NCBI GenBank assembly: GCA_036873755.1
Contig: JAVTVY010020408.1
Span: 1 to 64,000 of the forward strand
Source of the DNA: Hanleya hanleyi
Lineage: Eukaryota > Mollusca > Polyplacophora > Lepidopleurida > Hanleyidae
DNA length: 64,000 bases
Direction: 5' to 3'
The notes beneath the pieces were generated by a model. The model was not told the DNA's origin. It made no database searches and was given only the letters and a program-made list of their open reading frames with translations. How positions within the stretch are numbered: the first letter of the stretch is position 1; every line of letters begins with the position of its first letter. The position numbers and the translations under genes are program-made. This document shows positions 1 through 9,913 of the stretch, in pieces.

Positions 1-1257
1 AGATAATCTCAGAAAAAAATTAATTGTAATTGTCACAAGGTAACAATGGCTGAAGTATTAATAGCAGAGCTTTGGATACTAAATTTGCTACTAATGACTG
101 ACTCTAGTCTAGTCGGAATATCAAACTTTACAATAGCAGTGTGAATTATATAGGTGTTAGTGTTTATCTTTCATTAGTGATTATCTAGTCAGATGTTGAT
201 AATTGTTCATATATGTGATATTAAAAACTTGAATTTGAACCCTGTGGTGTTTGCTTAATTTCTGTGTACATACCCTCCAATAATTCAACCACAGGTGCTC
301 TTCTAATCTGCAACAATTCTCTTTAAATATTAACTCTTTTTCAACTCCTAACTCTATCTTTCATTGTAATCAGCAGCAGGGGGTGGGGCTCGGGCGAAGT
401 GTGAAGCCCCCCCAAACCCCCTGCTGCTTAATCAGTTAATTCTGGGCAGCTGTCCCTAAATATATGCCTTTTGTCCTGCAGATGTCAACTGCAATAGTTC
501 TTGTGGTTGAATTATGGAAATGTAAAAATTATGTGCACAGCAGCATATCTGTGAAGAAACAAGACAAATAATGTTCCTTGTCTAAAATATTTCTTCTTTA
601 GTCCTTAGTGTGGTTCTTATCATTAAGTCTGTAATGCGGATACAGAAGTATTCTTAAAGCATGTCTGCTGAAGGAAAACGCCATCCACTGCAAAGTATAC
701 ATATAATAATAATCTTTATTTCATGAGGAAATCATGCCTGGTGGAAAAGCACACTTGTGATCCTGAAAAAGAAAAAGAAACATGTATTAAAAGTATCAAA
801 TTAATATGAAATTAAATAATTGTTGGTGGGTGGGTGGTTTGGAAAGTCAGTGAATATATACGGTGGGTGCTTGGTGAAAAATTTTGTGGCGTTAAGCCGT
901 TTTAGAAAATTAATCATTGTTGGGGGGTTGTTGGTAAATTTCATAAAGGCATCCGGTAGGTTCTGGGGGTATAAATAAAATCATGTCGGTAGGTGGTGGG
1001 TGTTTTTTGGAAGTGCCTTCAAAGCCCCCCCCACACTTTTTACTGGAATAGCCCTGAGCGAAGGTCGGTCAAGCTGAACAGACTTCAAATTTACACTACA
1101 GTACACATGCAACTGGTGATTAACTAGAAGTCCCCTGGGATACTGCAATAACTAGAATTTTACACAGATCAAGGTCAGTCAAATTTGAAGGGCTTCTTAG
1201 TCAATCAGCATTTACATACATGTATGTACACGTGATATGAATTCGGAAAGCCAAGAT
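1..1257. other. AT-rich non-coding flank with a short inverted repeat
   Basis: No coding exon was recognised here. A perfect 12-bp inverted repeat (AGCAGCAGGGGG at 372-383 and its complement at 417-428) encloses a second G-rich/C-rich pairing, so 370-428 can fold into a strong hairpin. The remainder is AT-rich with short homopolymers. A C-run near 1025 and G-rich stretches at 820-1010 look like low-complexity sequence. Confidence 0.5.
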
Positions 1258-2585
1258 GCCGGTCATTTCCACATAAACATTGCACGGGTGACAAATTTTC
1301 ACTTTCCATCAGCATACATAATTGTGATTTTTATTTAAGCTATATTAATCAAAGTTTCAAGAAAGTAGGTTTTTTGTCAGCTGCAACTGTCAGGTTTTTA
1401 AAAATCTGCACTCGAATATGGATAAAATTCTAAAACATTTTTTACTAAAATGTATACCAAATTCATGATTTTTCTCCAGACATAGAAACTTAACTCCACA
1501 AAATGTTTCTTTGTTTGTTTAAACACACCATAATGCCTAAGTTCCACAGTGAATACCATTTTACAATTAAAGTAATTATTTCCAAAATAATTGAAAAAAT
1601 CTCCTGCGTGGTGTCACAAAAACGGATGATTTTTTAGGTTTTTCTTGAGTACAATAAATTTTAAGAAGGAAAAAAGCCAGTAACATTATTATTTATCTAC
1701 TGTAACACCTTCTCAACCAGATGCAATTAATTATTTCATTCTTGGTTAAAGATGCTGATAAAAATTTCAACTCTATATCTGTCCCATCTGTCACAAAACG
1801 CTTCAAAAAGCAGCCATAGATTATTGAGTTTTGCGTTCATATGACCCCAAACCAAACAATGTTTAGTAATCTAGATGCAATGAACATTCTGATGAATGCA
1901 CAAACCTATATGCCTTGAAAAATTAAGTTTGCAATACAAAATACATACAAATGTGTAAATACATTAAATTGTGACAGACGGGACATGTGACAGAAGGGAC
2001 ACTGAACTGATAACAGCGGATTTTGTGAAAATATGACCTAAAACCAAACAATGTGAAGTAAACTAGTGCACAATGAACATCTTAATTGTAGCATTGACTG
2101 TATGATTAAAAGTGTCTGGAAACAGGAAGATAATTTATAGGGCATGAGATAATGTCCCGTCTGTCACGATGAGTTGTCCCGTCTGTCACGTCACTAAGTG
2201 GCAAAAATCCATAATTAATCTTCTTCATAGAAAAACTGTTAACCCTAACTCTGATTACTTGATTAGTCCACTAACATTTGATTTACATTAAAAGTTTATT
2301 TTCGTTTGAGAAGGAGATAGAAATCTATCTTGTCTATTCCTTTTTCAAATGCGTGGTCCCTGCTTGTCCCGTCTGTCACATTTGTCAATTCCAGTTGAAA
2401 AGAAAATATTGATAATAATTATTTCAATGTTTCTGTCTTAAGTTAAAGTACAACTAGTTCACTAACCACTGATAAGTTTTTGCTTAGATTTTTCTTAAAT
2501 TTAGTTTGGTAGAGAGTTGTGTTAACATCACAGGGTGGCTATCTTTTGTCCCGTCTGTCACGCTGGAAATGACCTGTCAAGATGT
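1258..2585. repeat. Diverged tandem repeat element carrying the 15-mer TGTCCCGTCTGTCAC
   Basis: The 15-mer TGTCCCGTCTGTCAC, or a close variant, occurs near 1780, twice in inverse orientation near 1973-2000, twice near 2153-2190, and once each near 2366 and 2548. The surrounding AT-rich sequence also repeats (compare 1831-1895 with 2024-2090), which gives a decayed unit of about 190 bp. GGTCATTTCC near 1261 and its complement near 2571 lie at opposite ends as a short inverted repeat. This suggests a bounded non-coding element rather than a simple satellite. No family was recognised. Confidence 0.5.
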
Positions 2586-2941
2586 AATCCTTCAAAGTTA
2601 TCACCAATACTCAAATTTGACCTAGATAAAATAGGTCAAGGTCAATCATCTTCATTAGGCTGCTGACCCTTCACCAGCTGCATATATTGTATGAATTTAG
2701 AAAGTCTGGCTATAATTATTCAAGAGATATTCTGTTATCAAGCAAGGTGAACAAACAGACGGATGGACCAAGCAGCCAATAAAAGAGTAAGAATCAAGTC
2801 TTATTTGCCAACACAATCCACATCTCTGAACTGTCAACCACAGTGACCTTGACCTTAGACATTTTGACCTAAAAATGAATAGGGCTCCTCTTAGACCCAT
2901 GGGTAAGGTATAACCAAAATTTGGTACCAATTCATGTCACA

Positions 2942-3365
2942 GGAAGATATTTTTGTCATATAGAAAGTGATCGTATAACAGTATTTTCATTATTTTAGGG
3001 ATTACACTAAATTTGTAAGCTTGTATAGCTTCTAGATTCTAGTGCTGAAAATTGGCAGACTCCCGTGTGGGATTTGAACCCGTGCCCCCAGAATCAGGCA
3101 CTGAATCACCAGCATTGTATGTCAGCGTTCTAAACCACTTGGCCAATGGGCCTCCCACAAAAATAGGAGGTAGCAGTAGTCTTGAAAGCGAACATACAGT
3201 ACCCGTCTGACATGTCTGATGACCGCAATGACACAGCTCCCATAGCTGAAACATAGGAAGATATTTTTGTCATATAAAAAGTGATCGTATAACAGTATTT
3301 TCCATGTTTCAGCTATGGGAGCTGTGTCATTACAGAGAGGTAAAAATAATGAAAATACTGTAATT
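2942..3365. repeat. Compound direct and inverted duplication around a SINE
   Basis: A stretch of about 48 bp beginning AGGAAGATATTTTTGTCA is present at 2941-2990 and again at 3255-3303, flanking the SINE-like segment. In addition, a 26-bp arm around 3229-3254 is repeated in inverse orientation at 3304-3329, and 2978-2997 has an inverse partner at 3343-3362. The region is therefore a nested product of direct plus inverted duplication. Confidence 0.7.
3055..3160 (-). repeat. tRNA-derived SINE head (Leu/Ser-like)
   Basis: On the minus strand an A box TGGCCAAGTGG (3135-3145) is followed by a B box GGTTCAAATCC (3070-3080). Both match RNA polymerase III internal promoter consensus. The spacing of about 55 nt suits a class II (Leu/Ser-like) tRNA ancestor. 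The acceptor and T stems do not pair properly, so this is read as a SINE or tRNA relic rather than a working tRNA. Confidence 0.65.
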
Positions 3366-3560
3366 TCATGTCGTGTAAGTGGCGATATCGCACAAACAAG
3401 CTTTCGCAATATAAGCCGCTCATCTTATGACAGCTTCGAAGAAACCAAACTGGTTTTAGATTGAGGTGTAATATGTTTGTTGAACATTGTTGGAACAGAA
3501 AATCCTCCCTATAAATAGATATTGTTTGATCAGAGTTTCCATCTTCATTAAGAATGCCTC

Positions 3561-3888
3561 TCAGTTCACATAGCTTTTCCCACTATCTCTCTCGGTGTTG
3601 TACATGTACTCTGCCGATTGTTTGTTCAACAATGGCACAATCATGTTGTACTTGTGAACTTTGGCGTTGATGTCTTGGAAATTTGACCTGGAGTTCTTGG
3701 CGTTAGCAGCTGCCATCTGTTGACTTCACAGGTGTGGAGGGGTGTAATCCTAGTAAGTTTCTTTCCTTCGCCATTGTCTGTTGTGCTCTCAAGACCTCCT
3801 CCCTGTTAATAAATGCAAGCAAACAGTCACTCTCTGAGATGAATCTAAATGAAGACGAGAGATCCTGAAGGATCTTGGTGCCCACCAT
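3561..3888 (-). pseudogene. Doubtful coding remnant, weakly DNAJC28-like C-terminus
   Basis: On the minus strand an open frame runs from 3888 to a stop near 3703. A splice-acceptor-like ATTAACAG sits just upstream of 3803. A second frame, shifted by one, opens with ATG at 3716 and runs 51 codons to a stop at 3561-3563. It contains INAKVHKYNMIVPLLNKQ, which recalls the conserved 'yN.ivP' stretch near the end of DNAJC28-type DUF1992 proteins. The frame change could be a frameshift or a missed splice. No J domain or upstream exon was found. The family link rests on one short motif. Confidence 0.25.
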
Positions 3889-4384
3889 TGTCCGATAATT
3901 GTAAGCTATGACTAGAGGATCTTTTTGTCCATTGTTACTAAGAACAAACGATTGATTTGTAATTTTGTTTACAGAATTTCGAATCTGAGCGAAAAAGATC
4001 GAAAAAGGCCACTGAAAAACATCAAGATATAATCTAAGTTTCAGGAGTTTGAAGATTTCTAGAAACTGTACTTATGTCGGTTGTTATAATACAAGAGAAA
4101 TGAGCAAAGTTAGTCTGAAAGTGAATGTACATGTACGGAGGATCCTTCGCCTTTGTTTTGTAGTGTTTTTTTTTATTTATTTTTTGCACATGTCATCATT
4201 GGGTACTGGTAACGAAGTACAATCTCTTTGACACTTTGGCATGAGCTATGAAACATACTTAAGATTTTATAATCAGGAACGAATGCTAATTCTGTTCTGT
4301 TTATTGGGCTATTTTGAGATATCTCTTTTAAGATACCATGCTCGAAAATAGTAAGATGGTACAATACTTAATACTGAAGGGATC

Positions 4385-6135
4385 CGGTCTGCGCAGTAAT
4401 GGGTATCTTGCACAACTACACCCCAAGGGGAACCTGTGTACCAAATTTTAGAAAGATCCATACAGTAGTTCCTGAGAAATCGCGATAACAAGGTTCCATG
4501 GAGAAATCCAAGATGGCTGCCTTGTGGCCATATAGGATTTTCGATTCGGACCGAAAAATGTATCTTGCACAACTAGACCCTAAGGGGAACCTGTGTACCA
4601 AATTTGGGAAAGATCCATGCAGTACTTCCTGAGAAATGACGAAAAAGTTTCAAGAAGAAATCCAATATGGCTGCCTGGTGGCCATATTGGTTTTTCGAAT
4701 CGGACCAAAAAATGTATCTTGCACAACTAGACCCCAAGGGGAACATGTGTACCAAATTTTAGAACGATCCATGCAGTACTTCCTGAGAGATCACGATAAC
4801 AAGGTTTCATGGAGAAATCCAAGATGGCTGCCTTGTGGCCATATTGGATTCTCGATTCGGACCGAAAAATGTATCTTGCACAACTAGACCCTAAGGGGAA
4901 CCTGTGTACCAAATTTGAGAAATATCCATACAGTACTTCCCGAAAAATGACGATAACAGAGTTTCATGGGGAAATCCAAGAAGGCTGCCTGGTGGCCATA
5001 TTGGATTTTCAAATCAGACCAGAAAATTGATCTTGCACAACCAGACCCCAAGGGGAACCTGTGTATCAAATTTGAGAAAGATCCATGCAGTAGTTCCTGA
5101 GAAATCGTGATAACAAGGTTTCATGGGGAAATCCAAGATGGCTGCCTGGTGGCCATATTGGTTTTTCGAATCAGACCGAAAAAGGTATCTTGCACAACTA
5201 GACCCGAAGGGGAGCCTGTGTACCAAATTTGAGAAAGATTCATGCAGTAGTTCCTGAGAAATCGTGATAACAAGGTTTCATGGGGAAATCCAAGATGGCT
5301 GCCTGGTGGCCATATTGGTTTTTAGAATCGGACCGAAAAAGGTATTTTGCACAACTAGACCCCAAGGGGAACCTGTGTACCAAATTTGAGAAAGATCCAT
5401 CCAGTAGTTCCTGAGAAATCGCGATAACAAGGTTTCATGGGGAAATCCAAAATGGCTGCCTGGTGGCCATATTGGATTTTCGAATCGGACCAGAAAAGGT
5501 ATCTTGCACAACTAGACCCCAAGGGGAACCTGTGTACCAAATTTGAGAAAGGTCCATGAGTAGTTCCTGAGAAATCGCGATAACAAGGTTTCATGGGGAA
5601 ATCCAAGATGGCTGCCTGGTGGCCATATTGGATTTTCGAATCGGACCAAAAAAGGTTTCTTGCACAACTAGACCCCAAGGGGAACCTGTGTACCAAATTT
5701 GAGAAAGATCCATGCAGTAGTTCCTGAGAAATCGTGATAACAAGGTTTCATGGGGAAATCCAAGATGGCTGCCTGGTGGCCATATTGGTTTTTCGAATCG
5801 GACCAAAAAAGGTATCTTGCACAACTAGACCCCAAGGGGAACCTGTGTACCAAATTTGAGAAAGATCCATTCAGTAGTTCCTGAGAAAACGTGATAACAA
5901 GGTTTCATGGGGAAATTCAAGATGGCTGCCTGGTGGCCATATTGTATTTTCGAATCGGACCAAAAAAGGTTTCTTGCACAACTAGACCCCAAGGGAAACC
6001 TGTGTACCAAATTTGAGAAAGATCCATGCAGTACTTCCTGAGAAATCGCGATAACAAGAATTGTTTACGAACCGACGGACGACGGACAAAAAGTGATTTG
6101 AACAGCCCACCATCTGATGATGGTGGGCTAAAAAG
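4385..6135. repeat. Tandem array of about 157-bp units (family A) ending in a hairpin
   Basis: About ten and a half copies of a 157-bp unit, recognisable by CCCAAGGGGAACCTGTGTAC, AAATCCAAGATGGCTGCCTG and GTGGCCATATTGG. The array degenerates upstream of about 4400. Downstream it runs into an ACCGACGGACGACGGAC tract and a perfect hairpin at 6104-6129 (11-bp arms starting AGCCCACCATC, loop TGAT), followed by an A-run. Repeat-length open frames on the minus strand are artefacts of the periodicity. The same unit recurs at 62.1-62.9 and 63.8-64.0 kb. The design (tandem core, GGAC tract, terminal hairpin) matches tandem-repeat-bearing Helentron-like elements of molluscs. Confidence 0.85.
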
Positions 6136-6419
6136 CTGAGTAGCTAGCAGGTCATCCGCCAAGTAGCCTGTTTGAGAGCGTGCAGCATATACGCTTCCAA
6201 CATCTCCTTAAATATAAGTTGGAAAGTAGATATGTGTATGTGAAAAGAGACGTTTATCTGGAAGTGTTGAGACAATTTGAGGAGGTTTGGGAAGCAGTAA
6301 TGGGTAGTGTAACACTGAAATGTAAGTCTGTAGTTGTAAATGGATTTGTGAATTGTGAGGTTTATAAATCGATGGGTGGAATAGATCAAGATATCGCATT
6401 CACAACACAGATGGGTACA

Positions 6420-8095
6420 ATATGGGTGAGTGGAATCCAGGATGGTTGATGGCAGCCATCTTGGATTACATACTCCCTCAATGAAAATCAATACCAATGG
6501 CCGTCTAACTGATGTGAAGCACCTTCTCAAGTTTGAAAGTCAATCAGACGAATTGTTCTCACGTTACCGCGTTCACAAGATGCGGAACGAACGGAATCCA
6601 AGATGGTCAATGGCAGCCATCTTGGATTACGTACATCAGTGAAAATGAATACCATTGGCCATCTAACTGATGTGAAGCACTTCCTCAAGCTTGAAGTCGA
6701 TTGGTTGAGTTGTTCTTAAAATATCATGTTCACAAGATGCAGGATGGACGGAATCGAAGATGGTCAATGGCAGCCATCTTGGGTTACGTAACTCAGTGAA
6801 AATCAATACCAATGGCCATCTAACTGATGTTAAGAACCTTCCCAAGTTTGAAGTCGATTGGTCGATTTGTTCTCGAGATATCGCGATTAAAGGATGTGGG
6901 ACTAAGTGAATCCAATATGGTCAATGACAGCCATCTTGAATTACGTACCTCAGTGAAAACCAATACCAATGGCCGTCTGACTTACGTGAAGAACCTTCCC
7001 AACACTGCGTGAAATGGTCAAGTTTCCAATTTCGGAAACCCGCCGGAAACCTATTGGAAACTGTTTCACAACAGTTTCCAATAGGTTTCCGGCGGGTTTC
7101 CATAATTGGAAACTTGATCATTTCACGCAGTGCAAGTTTGAAGTCGAGTGGTCGAATTGTTCTCGAGATATCGCATTCACAAAATGTGAGACGGACAGAA
7201 TCCAATATGGTCAATGGCAGCCATCTTGGATTATGTACCTCAGTGAAAATCAATACCAATGTCCGTCTAACTGATGTGAAGCACCTTCCCAAGTTTGAAG
7301 TCGATTGGTCGAATTGTTCTCATGATATCGCGTTCACAAGATGTGGGACGGACGGACGGAACGACGGATGGCTAGCATTTCCAAGTCCTCCCGCCATGAA
7401 TATGGTCCATGGCAGCCATCTTGGATTACGTACCTCAGTGAAAATTAATACGAATGGCCATCGAACTGATGCAAAGCCCCATTCTCAAGTTCGAAGTGGA
7501 TTGGTCAAACTGTTGTCGAGATATTGCGTTCACAGGATGTGGGATGGACAGAATCCAATATGGTCAATGGCAGCCATCTTGGATTACGTACCTCAGTGAA
7601 AATCAATACCAATGGCCGTCTGACTGATGTGAAGAACCTTTCCAAGCTTGAAGTTGATTGGTGGAATTGTTCTTGAGATATCGCGTTCACAAAATGTGGG
7701 ACGAACAGAATCCAATATGGTCGATGGCAGCCATCTTGGATTACGTACTTCAGTGAAAATCAATACCAATGGGCGTCTAACTGATGTGAAGCACCTTCTC
7801 AAGTTTGAAGTCGATTGGTCGAATTGTTCTTGAGATATCGCGTTCACAAGATGTGGGACGGACAGAATCCAATATGGTCGATGGCGGCCATCTTGGATTA
7901 CGTACCTCAATGAAAATCAATACCAATGGCCATCTAACTGATGTGAAGCACCTCCTCAAGTTTGAAGTCGATTGGTCGAATTGTTCTCAAGATATCGCGT
8001 TCACAAGATGTGGGACGGACAGAGGGACGGACGGAAGGACGGATGGATGGCTAGCATTTCCAAGTCCTCCCACCACTTCGTGGCGGAGGACAAAA
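6420..8095. repeat. Tandem array of about 157-bp units (family C)
   Basis: Eight to ten copies of a different unit of about 157 bp, marked by GGCAGCCATCTTGGATTACG, AAATCAATACCAATGGCC and GTTCACAAGATG. Spacing of the first marker is 156-157 bp between 7574, 7730 and 7887. It ends in a GGACGGACGG tract and an imperfect hairpin at 8064-8091 with 7-bp arms starting GTCCTCC. A second, internal end-like tract (GGACGG, then GCTAGCATTTCCAAGTCCTC) lies at 7345-7395, so two copies of the element are probably fused. A 130-bp fold-back element interrupts it at 7003. Confidence 0.85.
7003..7132. mobile_element. 130-bp fold-back MITE, TIR CACTGCGTGAAATG, 3-bp TSD CAA
   Basis: Two 63-nt arms (7003-7065 and 7070-7132) are reverse complements with about three mismatches around a 4-nt TCAC loop. 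The element sits inside the family C array. CAA at 7000-7002 is repeated at 7133-7135, and removing the element plus one CAA restores the array consensus CTTCCCAAGTTTGAAG. CACTG-type termini with a 3-bp duplication fit a CACTA (EnSpm)-like origin, although other 3-bp-TSD superfamilies are possible. Confidence 0.85.
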
Positions 8096-8398
8096 AGAGA
8101 GTGCCTGTATGCTTCTTTTACCATGTTTACCTGATCTCCTTCTCCAAAGCGATTCACTCCGGAGCAAATTCATTGATGAGTATCTTGGGGACGTGTTTGC
8201 TCGAGTCAATGAAAGGATTTCTTTCGAAGAGGTAGTGGTTTTCCCTTGCCAGGCAGATTGTCAAAGTCTCTTTTCTCAATGACCTCCTTGATGAGGACTT
8301 CTACTGAACAGTCCATGAGACCTCTACAAATAGTGAATTGTTTCGTTTCTGGTTAGTATGCCTACCAATTTAAATCATTCAAATTGCCACTCTCAGGC

Positions 8399-8598
8399 CT
8401 CAATTTAAGGAGTGCTGATGGTAACCACTCAACAGGTTACCATGAAATCTACACTGGTAACCTATGGCAACCTATTGCATAATTATTAACCTATTGTCAT
8501 TATTAGTCAAAATTATGGGGACCTGAAAATAGGTTACCACTATTTTTCATATGGCAACCTCCAGGCAACCTGAAAACAGGTTGCCACCTTAAATTGAG
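8399..8598. mobile_element. 200-bp fold-back element with CTCAATTTAAGG ends
   Basis: CTCAATTTAAGG at 8399-8410 has its exact complement at 8587-8598. Internal blocks rich in GGTTACC/GGTAACC and GGCAACC pair with each other, so most of the 200 bp is palindromic. No clear target-site duplication is visible, so the superfamily is left open. Confidence 0.6.
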
Positions 8599-8879
8599 TA
8601 TGCAAATTTTAACAAAATTATTTCCCAATAACTGGGTCATTTCCTGGTGACCAACCCGTCGAGTTTATTAAGAGGAAAACGTCAACAAATTTGGCAGCTT
8701 CTTATTTTTCCAGTCTACAATTTGGTGATAAGATACAAAATGAAATAGGCATTCGGAAAACTCGTATATCTCTGCCGGCAGAATCAGAAAATGTAGCATA
8801 ACTGAATTATGAAAGATTTCAATGTCTTTGTTCAGTTAATATAGAGGCTGTATAATAGCAGACACGAAAAGTTCTGATT

Positions 8880-9045
8880 TCCAGACTTTCCAGCCAGTGA
8901 TATTTGACCTCTGACCTCGATCTCCATGATTTGCCACTCACAAAAAAAAATTGGAACTGTAGACAGAAAACTGTCTCAGATATAGAATGGATGGAAATGG
9001 CCATGACATCATATGTCCGCCTTTTTTGGCGGGTGTATAAAATGA
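8880..9045 (+). repeat. 3' end fragment of the family D repeat
   Basis: Shares with 43.6-44.7 kb the words TTTGACCTCTGACCTCGA, AACTGTAGACAGAAAACTGTC and the terminal hairpin region ATGTCCGCCTTTTTTGGCGG followed by GTATAAAA. This is a single truncated copy. Confidence 0.7.
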
Positions 9046-9913
9046 AATCATGGTATTTAGTCTGCTTCGTTAACTTGTTGTAATCCACAGATTGGTAATT
9101 GCAAGGGTTCTACCCGGGTAATGTAGTCCACTTAGCAGTATTGATTCGGCTCTATTTTACACAGTTCACATGATGCAAAGGAGAGATCAACTTTTCAATG
9201 GATTTGTGCAGTTGTTAGTTGTCCCATGTATTTTCTATGATTATACGATATGTACACACAAAAAATTATTTCTGGCCGTGATAGGTGTTCATAATTATAT
9301 TTTGGACCAGTGGAAATTTTGCCATATTTTGCAACACACACCAACCAGTTTACGAAGAACATTGTAAAAGTGCTGAGGAAAACTGGGTCACGTGTACCAG
9401 GCCCAACTCAAAGTACAATGTTGGTTAATGCAAATTTTATTAAACTACCGTGACTGCAGTGATTTGTTAAAAAAGATGGAAAGATTTTGTCTGTGAAAGA
9501 ATTTTTTTTTTTTTTTTGAAAAAGTGCAGTGCTTCTTGTTTGAAAACAGCAAGATACCCAAGAAAACTCATACAACAGATATGTATCGCATGAAAAAGAG
9601 CAATTTTTTCTTTCAGAAAAATCGATACATGTATGTGAAATTAACAAGATGATTTTAATAATATTCGATGCATTCAAATCTTCAAAGGCGGAGTTTTCAT
9701 GACTTATTCATGGAACAATTTTCCACTTATCAAAAATGGGAAGATATATATATATATTAGGATTTCAGCTTCATACATATCTATGTTTTTCTGTGATATT
9801 TTGAGACAAAACACTAGCTACATGGTGCATCATGTTTTGGAGTCATGTGTGTGAACATAATTTTATTGAATTGACTATATCAAATATGAGATACCATGTT
9901 TGGCTACTGGCAG
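9046..9913. other. AT-rich gap with no gene seen
   Basis: Contains a T-run at about 9506-9519 and a short (TA)n near 9745-9757. Short open frames do not resemble known proteins and lack convincing splice context. Confidence 0.5.

Noticed and set aside
3070..3145. Functional tRNA-Leu or tRNA-Ser gene
   Set aside because: A and B boxes are good, but the acceptor and T stems do not pair and no poly-T terminator follows at the right distance.
4385..6010. Series of about 61-codon minus-strand open frames reading MVHRFPLGSSCARY
   Set aside because: They recur at exactly the 157-bp repeat period and carry no independent coding signal. They are artefacts of the satellite.
6144..6530. 128-codon minus-strand open frame
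   Set aside because: Lies at the junction of the A and C arrays, has no recognisable motif and no splice context.
7009..7599. 196-codon plus-strand open frame
   Set aside because: It runs through the 130-bp fold-back element and the family C array. Its length comes from repeats lacking stops in one frame.
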